Source: Trematomus loennbergii
Taxonomy: Eukaryota; Chordata; Actinopteri; Perciformes; Nototheniidae
Assembly (NCBI GenBank): GCA_012861695.1
Contig: JAAOOA010000097.1
Coordinates: 474,001-538,000, forward strand
DNA length: 64,000 bases
Direction: 5' to 3'
Shown: positions 45,141-58,600 of the stretch, piece after piece
How positions within the stretch are numbered: the stretch's first letter is position 1
How the letters are laid out: every line of letters begins with the position of its first letter
The notes under the pieces: model-generated
Told to the model about the DNA's origin: nothing
The model's database searches: none
What the model saw: the letters and a program-made list of their open reading frames with translations, nothing else
Program-made: the position numbers and the translations under genes

Positions 45141-45731
45141 AAGTTCAAGTAAAATTGAAATTAAATTGAATATAAATGTACATATTTTATCTAAAAGAAA
45201 AAATTAGGTAAAACGTTCAATACATTTTTTTAATAAAATACAAAATATATTTATATAAAAAAAAAAAAGTAAAATGTTCAATAAAATATGTAAATAAATA
45301 AAAAAATATGTGTGTTTACATAAGAAAAGTGAAGTTAAATATTAGATAAAACATCAAAAATATATTTGTAAAAACATAAAACAAATAATTTAAGAGAAAA
45401 TTAGAATAAAATATATATGCAAAACAAAATAATTTTTAAAAAATGGGCACATTGTACTGACATGTACATATACCATGTATAACAGCAACATGTGTATTCA
45501 AATATATACAGTGGTGTATTAATATTAATAAAGTATCACTGCAGGATTTCACAGGTTAGGGTTAGGCTCTATCCTCTGTCTGAATAATACAATAACACTT
45601 TATAACAGAAAATACAGCAATGGTGGATAAATGTGAACGATATTCAGCACCTATGTAATAGATAAACATGTGAAATATAAATATATGGCTTTCCATTCCC
45701 CGTGACCATCTTGATGTGTGTTTGAATGCAG
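45141..45731. other. AT-rich stretch before S3, no gene seen
   Basis: Equivalent of 4546-5123. Confidence 0.6.
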
Positions 45732-47309
<1,578 letters not shown>

Positions 47310-48989
47310 TCGTCAGTGTGGTACGATCCAGATCCAGATCCAGAGAAACACAGCAGGATGTTTAACCTCACTGTGATTCCCTTCAGGCAGAATTATTGCC
47401 TGTTTATGCTGTTACATTTCCTCTGACCTCTGACCTCTGACACTGTGACTCAGGGTCACTTCACTCCTTTGAAAATGGACTTTCTCTACATGTTGAGAAG
47501 TCCTTCAACAAGTGGCTTAATCCCTGAGGAGAGGTTTTCTATGGAAACTCAGATTTAATTGGTTGAACAAAAGTGCTTTGATTTTGATTTAATGTTTGAG
47601 GTAATGAGGAATGGGAGGAAACAGAGAGTGAGGTATGTTGTCGGATTTGTTTAGATTAAGCATGTTTTAACACATGTAAATGCTGTGTAAACTCTGTGTG
47701 TTTTATTATGAATATGTAATTAGATTGGAAAGGTGAAAGCACTCGACTGCTGCTGTAATGAGAGGAAAAAGGGAGCTGCAAAACACACGATTTTTTTGTC
47801 ATTTTGCAGCAAAGTCAGCGATTAAATGTCAATTGTTTACTTAGAAAATATTAATTTGTATCCTCGAAGCCATTCCTGGGAAAAAAACAAACAAATTTCA
47901 ATTATACCAGAGCATACGCAGGATACACCTTTATTAAAAGTACATATTTAGCTGTATAAAGATATCTACATAATCAAACATTTACACATGTATACAAAGT
48001 CCCACATTAAGAGGCATCAATACAACATGAAAATAACGGCACAAGAGTCAATATATACAAAATAACAGTCACTTATAAACAGATGATGATGAATATGTTC
48101 AAGTCTTTGTTCAGGAGATAATCAGAGCTTGAACTCACATTTAGGAGGAAAGGTTTGAAAAAGGAGAAGCTCAACTAAGATAAAACATTAGGTTTCAAAG
48201 TCTGTGGGAACATTTATATTTCAGAGGTTTAGTTTTAGCAGAAATACTTTTATTACTTCCAGCGCTGTAGACTGCGTGTTAGCATAGCATTGATAGTGGA
48301 GAAAATACATTTTAAAGAACGATGATACCAGTTTTTCTACATCGTAGTTGCACTGTTCACATTTCAAAAGTAGTTCGGATTCATTCAGAAGTATTAAATA
48401 TTGAATAAAGATTATAATTAAACCCTTTAAAATCATAATCATAATGAAAATACACATTTTGTCTCTTACCTGTAGTGCCAGTCATACATTTTAAAGTCAT
48501 ATTTTGTATATATTGGTTGTAGAAACGTCCGATAATTAGCACTACGACTAAGAGGGAAGATATAAACCTTACTTTGTATTCATTGTAATGTATAGAGGAG
48601 GGAACTGAGGAGGTGATATCGGCTAAAAAAGTCACTCTTAATTTAGAAATATTCAGATAATTATTCAAACAGGACTGATTTAATCTGTGCTCTGTAAGTT
48701 ATTATTTTAAGGTTTTTAATAATTATTTTTAATGTGCACAATCCTAGGTGTTTCAGTAATACGCTGTAGGAAGATAAGAGAATATTTAGCAGTTTTTTAT
48801 TTTATTGTCACATTTATTAATTAAACTTCAGTTGTTCCTGGAGGACTTAACGTATATATATATTTCGCTATTATTCCCAACTTGCTTACCCACCAGCACC
48901 TTGTTAAAATGTTAAAGTGATGCCAGAAAACAACATTTCTGTTCCTCAAAAACTGTATAATTACTCCAGAAATATGACCAGTCAAAAGA
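47310..48989. other. 3' flank of S3 and unit-2-specific DNA, no gene seen
   Basis: The first 550 bases match the flanks of S1 and S2. From about 47900 to 48990 I see no counterpart in unit 1 and no coding signal; AT-rich. Confidence 0.5.
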
Positions 48990-50165
48990 GTTGGTCAGCC
49001 ATTTTGGAGAGCAAAGTACGGCAACCCAAGAAGGACATTTCACACAGCAGCGTTTCACAAAGAAGAGAAAAAACACTCAAAAAATGACGACATTAATAAT
49101 AATACACTTTATTTATAGAGCACCTTTCATGCTTGAAGCGCTTTGACAGAAAATGACAGAAAATGACAATAAAAAATGAGGAACATAATTAAAAAACAAA
49201 CAGAAAGAGTTATATCTTAAAACATGAACAGTGATTCTACTAACAAATTACAATTGCCCCAAATGATAAACCAAATTAAAAAGATAGGTCTTTAATTTAA
49301 TTAAACATTTGAATCTGAACGAGAGATGAGTTATTGTTATTACAACGTGATTTCCCGATTATTTGAGAACTCCTTTTAGTGGGTTAATTACATTCTGACA
49401 ATAGTGAGAAATGGATTTAACTTTAACTACCAAACTGCAGAAATAAGAAACTGTAAATGTAGGCAATCATAATAATTAATATCTTAACTGTGAATGTCTT
49501 TCATTTTATGTAAAATCTGAAATGTTTTAGTCTAGGCCAAAACGTTCTCTGTTGAGATTCCTGGAAAAAAGGGACATTTCATTAAATTGAAAAACTCTGT
49601 TATTAAATCAGTGTTTTTCAAATATAGGACAATTATTGCTAAATCTGAAAGAGCTTCCCTAGCTTTTAATTTCTATGATGTCCTATTTGGGTTGCCTTCG
49701 TAAAATCGGGTAGTCATACCCCCATATTGGACAGTTACGTACGGCAACCCATAGGACATTTGACGTCCAGACGGCTGCCTGAGTTGCACTGCGCAAGAAT
49801 GTGTTGGTCTGCCATAAACTTATAAACGATAAGAAATACGATAACAGAGAAATTACAAAGCTGGGAAAAACCTTTTAGATTTAGCAATAATTGTCATATA
49901 AGAAAATACAGATTTAATAACAGAGTTTCGTTCTTGAATCGACTTTCTTTTCTCCAGGAAGCTCAGTTATGTTAAGAATGATCTGTAAATTATTAATGCC
50001 ATAAATGATTGAATGTACTCAACCCACTAAAAGGAGTTAATCTCAAATAATCTGGAAATTAGGTCGCAATAAAAATAATTAGATTTTTTTTCTTTTTCTC
50101 TTCTTTGTGAAACGCTTCTGTGTCAAATGTCCTACTTGCCGTACGTAGCTCTCCAAAATGGCGGA
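48990..50165. mobile_element. Large foldback (inverted repeat), unit 2
   Basis: CCATTTTGGAGAGC followed by GTACGGCAA at 48999-49026 is mirrored by TTGCCGTACGTAGCTCTCCA at 50139-50158. CGTTTCACAAAGAAGAGA is mirrored at 50098-50115, CTCCTTTTAGTGGGTTAA at 50020-50040, and GACAATTATTGCTAAATCT at 49875-49895. The arms span roughly 600 and 300 bases and are diverged. The spacer has a smaller hairpin (ATGTCCTATTTGGGTTGCC against GGCAACCCATAGGACAT). Unit 1 has only a remnant of one arm at 18130-18205. Confidence 0.75.
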
Positions 50166-50782
50166 TATCGGGAAGTCACAGCGCCATTTTGTATACGGGC
50201 GTCTTGAATTAATATATCTTATAAACATGATCAGCGCCACAGTATTCATTCTATATTTCCATTCCTTTTTTTAACACATAGAGAATTGTTGCACTGTTTA
50301 TTGTTTATGATTATTTATAGCTTGTTGTTCTAAGTGTGTACGGAGAAATGTGTCAGAAAATGATGGATTCAGCAAGTGCCTCGATCTGTGTGTTTATCGT
50401 TAATATTCCTCACATTATTTATCAGAACAACGCCTCCTATTCTCAGATGATAAGTTTCTAAACCTTCACCCTCACACAGAAATCCTCTCTTGAATCTAAT
50501 TGTTATTGATTAGCTGGAATCAGAAATATTAGCCAGTTTATATTATTGTTTTTGTTTGACTTTGTATTAAAACGTGACCTTTTGAAATATTGTAAAGTAC
50601 TGTAAGAGAATAGCAAAGCTTTCCAAATGCACATTAAATAAGTCGTTAACTTCAATCTTTGTGTGGTTTGTTACTAACACAATATAATGTGTGAAAAAAA
50701 TATATAATTTATCAATTTGTCTTTTTTTATTTTCATTGGAAGAACATTCAGAAAAGTGTGTGTGTGTGTTTTTAATAATAAT
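50166..50782. other. Intergenic DNA, no gene seen
   Basis: Collinear with 18210-18560 plus extra AT-rich sequence at 50515-50735. Confidence 0.55.
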
Positions 50783-51074
50783 TAGGGCTGTCAGTCGATT
50801 AAAATATTTAATCGCGATTAATCGCATGATTGTCCATAGTTAATCGCGATTAATCGCAAATTAATCGCACATTTTTTATCTGTTCTAAATGTACCTTAGA
50901 GGGATATTTTTCAAGTTTGTAATACTCTTATCAACATATGAGTGGACAAATATGCTTTATATGTTTGTTTATTATCATTTGAACAATGACAAATATTCTC
51001 ATGAATATTAAACACAACAACCTGAACATTACAAATATTCGCCTCAATTCAACCTGGAACCTCTCTCATACAAT

Positions 51075-51119
<45 letters not shown>

Positions 51120-51661
51120 CACACCTCATACATTGGAGCTATGTGCCGCTCAAGGCATATATGCTCGAACGTGTGCTGCCTGGACGCTGCAATCATGTAG
51201 CGCGTACTATCCGTGCTGAGTGCGCTGACTTTTTGTACAATGTCCCACTGTCTGGCTACCTGCATAAAGTCAAGTGCTCGGCGCAGTTGTCGGCGAAATG
51301 TCATTGAAACAGCTCCTTATATCCGTTAGCGCAGCTAGCTAGCACCAGATGCTAACAACAACAACACGTAAGGTGTGCCTCGCTCGCGCGAGTCGCGCCA
51401 CACATACACACTCCCTCCCGGTCCTCCCGATGGCCAGTCCGGGCCTGCCAGTGAGCGTGGAAGTGTGGTCTGCCACAAGCGGGCGGCAGGAGCGGGGCTG
51501 TCAGCATCAGCTTTTCGATGGTATTTTAAACTCGATGCGCTCTGAAACTACGGGGCGGCCGAGGACAAAAAATCACATGCGTTAATCGCGTCAAAATAAT
51601 TAGTGGCGTTAATTTTTTTTTTGCGTTAACGCATTATTAACGCGTTAACTTGACAGCCCTA
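50783..51661. mobile_element. hAT-type MITE (TAGGGCTGTCA ends)
   Basis: Starts TAGGGCTGTCAGTCGATTAA and ends TTAACTTGACAGCCCTA inverted, with the 8-bp duplication ATAATAAT on both sides (50775-50782 and 51662-51669). Both ends have AATCGCGATTAATCGC and TTAACGCGTTAA palindromes. Contains a (TG)n tract. Empty site in unit 1 at 18939-18946. No transposase. Confidence 0.9.
51079..51118. repeat. (TG)n microsatellite
   Basis: A pure TG repeat of about 38 bases inside the hAT-type MITE. Confidence 0.95.
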
Positions 51662-51784
51662 ATAATAATGAATGTATTCACAGAAGCAGTTTGAACAGTT
51701 AAACGTATTATCACATATCCAATTTAACATTTCTTCTAAATCCTCCTCTTTTATCTCAGTAGGTGCAAATAAATGTAATTAAAA

Positions 51785-51885
51785 GACAGACAGGAAGTAA
51801 ACATCAACGGGAACAGCAGAAGAAGACAGACAGGAAGTAAACATCAACGGAACAGCAGAAGAAGACAGACAGGAAGTAAACAGGC
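51785..51885. repeat. Tandem repeat of about 37 bp, three copies (unit 2)
   Basis: Equivalent of 19065-19165. Confidence 0.8.
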
Positions 51886-52140
51886 ACAGTATGGGCTCTG
51901 CAGTGTTTTAATAACATATCTCCCCCCCCTGATGTCCATTGGTTTGTATTCAAAACATATGATGTTCAGATTTGTTTTGTATAAAACAAATGAAAGAAAA
52001 GGTGGCTTTAGGGTCTGCGCTGCTGGCTGACGGCGTCAGACGGCCACATCACCTGACCAATCAGGTACCGGTAACAATTTAGTACCTGACACCCATCTCT
52101 AGTTACTGGTAGCCACAACATGCAGAACTAGCAGGGGCTT

Positions 52141-52664
52141 TCACACACTCAGGTTTTGCTTGTTGAGCTCTTCGTAAAGATGGGGGTCCAGCTCTCGGAG
52201 AGCTTTGATCAGAACCCTGCTGGCTTCAACTCCTTTTTTTCGCACCGTGTCCACCACCTCTCGTGCTCCGTCATTTCGGGATTTGGTTCTGGCTGACTCC
52301 ATTTCAGAATCACTGATCACTTCAGACTGAAAGAGTTTATCCAGAAGTTCCTTCAGGAGAGGTGAAGAAACTCTTTGAATAAACTCTTCCGAACTGAGAG
52401 CAGCCACTTGTCTGCTGGGACTCTGTCCTCTGCAGGGACTCTGCTCTCTGCTGGGACTCTGCTCTCTGCTGGGACTCTGCTCTCTGCTGGACTCTGCTCT
52501 CTGCTGGGACTCTGCTCTCTGCTGGGACTCTGCTCTCTGCTGGGACTCTGCTCTCTGCTGGGACTCTGCTCTCTGCTGGGACTCTGCTCTCTGCTGGGAC
52601 TCTGCTCTCTGCTGGACTCTGCTCTCTGCTGGGACATTTCTCTGGGACAATTCATGTCTTGGAC
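52141..52664 (-). CDS. NLR-2 C-terminal exon: repeat linker and CARD
   Basis: Acceptor CTACCAG, stop TGA at 52143-52141. The frame set by the UPA exon (…S-L-E-G, then [10 protein letters not shown]) runs through the repeat and into the CARD ([31 protein letters not shown]) without a stop. CARD recruits ASC or caspase-1 by CARD-CARD contact in the known family. Confidence 0.8.
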
Positions 52665-55600
52665 CTGGTAGATAAACGGGAAAATACTTTTGTTAACCAA
52701 CAATCACATTAAACAGATCTCTTAAAATTAAAGTAACTCGACAATCCCAGAGGTGGATTTCTGTTCACTTAAAGTTATAATATGTAACATTTCCTCATTC
52801 AAATGTATAAAAACTCCTACACCTGTATACACAGTACGTTTCATCACGGTCTCCTGTAATGCCGTAATCCACTTAAGCATGAGAAGCTACAACTCCCATG
52901 ATGCCACGCTGTTTCACCACCACACCACACTAGTTTTTACTATAGTTTTAGAACATTACAGGTTGTGTGTTTAATGTCGTAATGATGCGCTGCCATGGAG
53001 CCTTAATAGAGAAGGCTATGAGATGGAGCTTTAGAGTTATCAGTCTATCACTGGGTCTGAGCTCAGGTGGAGTCTTTACCTTCCAGTGACACGAGATAAC
53101 TCCAGACTACGTTTCCACCTTGGTCCTTGACCTTCAAATCCACTGTCTCTGTGCTCGTCTTCAGGGAAACTTGAAATGTCGGATCGTAATCTGGTCCAAA
53201 ACTTGATTCAAATGTTTTACTCTGAAAACCAGAAGCAGAAGTTAAAAGTGTATCTGTTTCTTTCCTGATTGTGGATCCACATGCAGATAAATGTGTGTTA
53301 ATGATCATTGTGTTTCTTTAGAGGAGTATCAGTGACTCACCTCAGGCTGAATGAAGAAGCCCTCAGGTTCACAGTGCACACTGTAATCTGTACAGTTCCA
53401 GCTCACAGCCGGAGGAGATTGTGATGTTCTCAGCACGTTTGTGTTGATCAGCAACCTTCAGTAACAGAGTAACTTTAGTTATGCTCAGATAGTCAAGGCA
53501 ACTTTATTTAAAGATCATATTAAACAACAACAAACGTTGACAGACCTGCTCCACAAAGTGATGAGATATACAATCAATCACAACATAATTATAAGTATAT
53601 ATTGCCTTTGTAAAGGAATATTAAAAATGGATTCTTTTAATTCTTAAGATATTGAAGAAGCTATTCCAACGTTAACCAGAACACAAACCGTCTGTGTCAG
53701 TTATACAACACAAAAGGCTGCTGCCCAAGCTGTAAAATGTGGCTGGTAGGGATGAGATCAAGTTGTCTTGGCATCATCATCATCATCAGCTTTATTTAAA
53801 GAGACTCTTGGTCCATTTTTTAAAAGACATACAACACTCAAATATAAATTAAAAAAGGCAGTTATACCAATGTTTCCACAGAGGTGACTGTACATGCGTA
53901 CAGCACTGAGACACGGATTTGAAAGCAGCATAATGACAGAGTTATGAGAAACATTCAATCGACAGATGAATTTGTACATCAGATTTCTCAAGAGAGCATG
54001 GAACGTGTTGACTCGTGCTTACAAAACATTTCACTTGCACTGCACCACCTGGGTTTTCTAAGCAGTATACGCAAACAATCATTATAAGCAACCTGGAGCT
54101 TCTGGAGGCTCGCCTTCTTAAACTTGACCCACAAGGGGCAGTATAGAGAGGAGTACAATAAGCTCTAAAGAGGTTCACCTTAACCTTATCTGAACACCAA
54201 GAGAATTTTAAACATGTTAGCTTGTGTATATAAGACTGTCTATACATGTCATCATCATCAGCCATTTCATCTGTGATGATGAGTCCCAGATAGTTAGTAT
54301 TACAGCAAACAGACAGCACCTGCCCTGGACAGATAGACTATTGGAAAACCAAGGTTCTTCTCCCCTTTTGCTCTGCAGATCATTACAGCGCTCTTCTTAG
54401 CATTGTATTTAACATCAAATTTGACACCATGTTGCATTTCCCTCCGAATAATGGTTGTAGACTTTACTGATGAATTAGAATTTATTTAAACTCCAGACTC
54501 AACGTAAGAGCTTGAGCCTCTTCAGGGGGTGCTAACATTTAAATACAGTCCATTCTTCTCTTTCTCCGCTGTTACATAGAGAAGATATGACTTTCTCCGT
54601 CACGTTGTTTCTAAAGCACAACAACTTCCTGTCATCCGCGTAAACTCGCCTTCAAAATAAAAGCATCCAAATGAAACAGGAAGTTAACCTAAATTACATT
54701 TAAGATATATATACAACTGCAACGAAAGCAACAAAAACAATGCAACATCCCCTTCAGTCTCGCAGAACACAAATTGGGTTATTTACAAACCATAATCAGA
54801 ACATATATATGCAGTGATTCATCTCAGCAGGTCTTTCAGTTCTGTGTGATGTGTTTAACATTAATGCCATCAGTTTCCGCAGACAGAAAGACATGCTGAG
54901 AGAGAATCATACAGAACCACAAAGAGCGATCTAGATTTACAGTTCAGATAGATCTTATTCTTCTCCCAGCACGAGAAGGTTTGAGAAGAGGAGCAGTGTG
55001 TGTGGAAACAGCTGTGGTTTAAAACCAGTGTTTAGTCTGATGGAGAGCACATGGCCTTACCTCCTTCTTAGGGACGTTTTTCAGCAGCAGATGTACATCC
55101 AGTGTTTGCTCCTCTCTGACCGGGGGTCGAAGGAACACCAGAATTTGCCCTTTACCCGCAGAAGCAGAACCCTTTTAAAGATCCCAGACCAGGCCAAAGA
55201 GAGAGAGGTGAGGCACCTTCACCACCACGTGAGTGCGTGTGACCTCCAGCGGCTCCAAGATGCTCAGGCCTTCATCAGTGATGTGGACGACAGACAACAG
55301 GCCGTCCAGGAGCAGCGCTGTGGAGCAAAGAGCTGGTCATCTGTTGCATTGCTGCTGAAACAGCTTCATCATATTCAATGTCACACCACTTTAGTTCAGA
55401 GCTAATGTTCATCTAATGTCATTCCCTTTGGAGCCTCACTAGGATGTACCAGTTTATATCTCCACCTTTTATTCTAATGTTTCATTATTGTTCCGCCCCC
55501 TGTGATCTTTCTGGATGTGAGCATTTGCTGTTATGCATAACTTTATTAATTCTTTTTATTCACAAGACTGCTGAAATGTTTGTAATCTGCTGCCAGAACA

Positions 55601-58600
55601 GCTTGACTGTGTCCGGTCTCATGTCTGAGTGATTCTCTAGATGTGTGAAGAGTTTTCTAAAGCTTTAGGGCGTAGAAAGTCTAACTTATAAATGTTGTTG
55701 TCTGTTGTTTTGTTTTGTACATGGTTCAGCCAGACTGACAATGTAGAGAGCAGAAAGAGCAACAGATGATAACAAAGTAAGAATTAATCAAACTGCTAGC
55801 TTAGCATCACAACAGTAACAGAGAGTTAGCGTTGAGTTAGCACTGTTAGCAGCTGAGCATGCTGTGGACTGACCAATCACAGTTTAAATCTCTTTAATAT
55901 TACAGTGAGGAGACTGCAGAGGGTCCAAAGAAAAACTAACTCAGTATTTAGAGCTGCTTCAATAATGATGTCATGCAACACATCGACTACGGTAAATGGA
56001 TGTTTTAATAATTTAATTCTTCTTCTTTTGAAACAGATTTGGTGCCTGAATTATACTGTTGCTATATTTGTTAATAGTTTAATAAAGCTGCTTTATAACT
56101 CTTGAACGCTAGTGAATAGTATAAAGTGCTAATCATTATATAAGTGTATTTGTTAACACTAGATGTCTTTACCTTCCTCTGTCTCACTGTGTGGCAGGTG
56201 GAGCTGGCAGACGGCAGCTTCATCAGAACTCTTCACGTTGAACAGCGGCCCTGCTGCTCTTGCCAGCTGATTGGAGGGCTCTCATCCCAAGGGACCGTCC
56301 TGTACAGAAGCTCCGCCTCCTGAGCCATGACGAACACCAGGCCAGTCGAATCACACTGGAACTCACCTGGACCAGGACACCTGAACCTGTAGACACACAG
56401 GGGACAAGTTACTACAACAAGCCTTCACTGGCCTGTGTTCTGACTGACAGGTGTTCATCCAGCTGGAGTCTGACCTGGAGGAGGGTTTGTTGAAAGATCT
56501 GAAACACCTGATGATTACAGGAACATCACTGAAGATGTGTCCACATGCATCAGAATGTGTGTGTAAACACATTTTCATTAAATTAACAAAATGTCTAGTC
56601 CAGCGAGGATCTAGACTGGAACAAGAAAACAATCCTTCCTACACACAGAGGCATTATTTTATTAACGTCTGTTGGAAAGAGATTGGATGCAATACCTCAA
56701 GGTGAAAGACATGAAATCAAACACAATTAAATGAATATATATTTTAATGTGTTTAAAATAATGTTTGGTCATGTTATAGGATTACCTGTATGAAGACTCA
56801 GTTGTGTGTTCAGGTGAGAAGGATTCAGGAGCCTGGAACAAACAAAGTTAGTTATTTTAATAGAAATCAAGTTAAGTTCTAGCTTCATGAAACCAAACCA
56901 CAATTCCACAACATATTCAGACCAATTTGAAAAATGCAAATGAGTCTGGATCATCTGAGTTCATTGTCAATTTCAAACGGGTTATTAACGGGTTAAGCAT
57001 GTCACAGCAGTTCCAGCCAATCACAGCACAGTAGTACCAGCCAATCACAGCACAGTATTGCCAGCCAATCACAGTAACAGCCAATCACAGCACATTGGGG
57101 CGGGATATTGTTCAGGTTTCTAGATAAATTGCGAGCGTTAGTGCATTTAACTTGACAGCCCTAATAATTATATTTCATTCAGTGGTGAAATAAATATACT
57201 TCACTCTGTACAACTGCTCCTCTCTCACCTTTCTGTCTGTCTTCACTTCCTGTTCCACATCGGAGTCACCTGATGGAGAGAGGTGGTGACAGAGAAAAAT
57301 AATAATAAACTATAATAATAATTCTTCTATAACAGATTTAATGTACAATAGTTTGATGAATGGAGGATATGGTTTCAGTACTCACAGGTCTTATTGGCTC
57401 TGATCGTCTCAATCGATCCTGCAGGGATGAACACAATCCAACAGTTTTGGATAAAGTTTAAAATAAGTGTTTGTTCTTTGAGTAGTCAGCTTCAGAGTCC
57501 TGACTGATCTCATGCTTTACATCCCATCATATCTTCTCTGCAAACACTACGACTGACTGCCACAGCTCTCAGCTGCATCACAGGAAGTAACTGCTCATTA
57601 GGCTAGAAACTAAAAACATGACAGGAAACAAAACAGAAAACCTTTTCCACTCTTCTGTAAAATCCTATATGTCTGTTAGAAAGTTACTAACTAACTAAAC
57701 GTGGCTTTGCATTTTCAGCTTACAATATATAGTTGATGGAAGAATGAAAGAGCCTGCAGTCAGTGGGTAACATCACTGATCTGTTGTGATTCCCCAGAGA
57801 GAGAAACACCTCCCTGTGTTTAATACAATACTGCTGAACCAGCAGAGACCCCTTACTGACCTGAGACTCCAGTCTGCAGTCTGGACTCTCCAGAAGATCT
57901 CTCAGCAGCTTCTCATCTGAATCCTGCAGCTTGTTGACTCAGGTCCAGATCTCTCAGATGGATGTTGGACTTCAGAGCTGAGGCCAGAGCAGAACAGCTG
58001 ATCTCTGACAACTGCAGAGCCTCAGTCTGAATAAAGAAAACATGATGTAACTTTAGAAAACAATGTTCCTGTTTGAAATAACTCAAGGTTTAATAATCTG
58101 CTCAGAGCTGAAGAAGGTTCAGAAAGTGGAAACTCCAAACAGGTTAAAAACTGTAAGATACAGAAAGAGGGAAAGAGCTCTCATTAATATTAAAGACAAC
58201 GTGCTTCTACTTCAATAAAACGAGGAGACTTCACATCTGAAGCTCTGCTCCATCTACACTAACTCATGATGTGCAGCCAGACAAATACAAACCACAGAAA
58301 CTGATTCAACTCAAGATCACAACGTTTACAAAGATCACAATTCAGGATGAATTTTAAATGTGAAGAAAAACATCCAGAATATGTATTTTAGGAACAGTGG
58401 AGTCATCAAATCACAGCTTCTTCAGAGTAAACTATTCAGTCAGTATGAGCATCATGTAGCTTCAGGAACATGTTGGAAACAGCAACAACTGAACATACTT
58501 GTTAGTGTTGGATAGTTTTATATAATTATTTAATTATTGTATTTTATATCATTTGTTAAAATCATGATGGAGAATACAAGATGAATTCAGCTGTTTAAAA

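Noticed and set aside
48221..48668. Hydrophobic minus-strand frames
   Set aside because: AT-rich DNA, no splice or domain support and no counterpart in unit 1.
54998..55405. 135-codon plus-strand frame, also 25217-25414
   Set aside because: Antisense to the FIIND ZU5 exon b, whose minus-strand reading has splice sites and family motifs.
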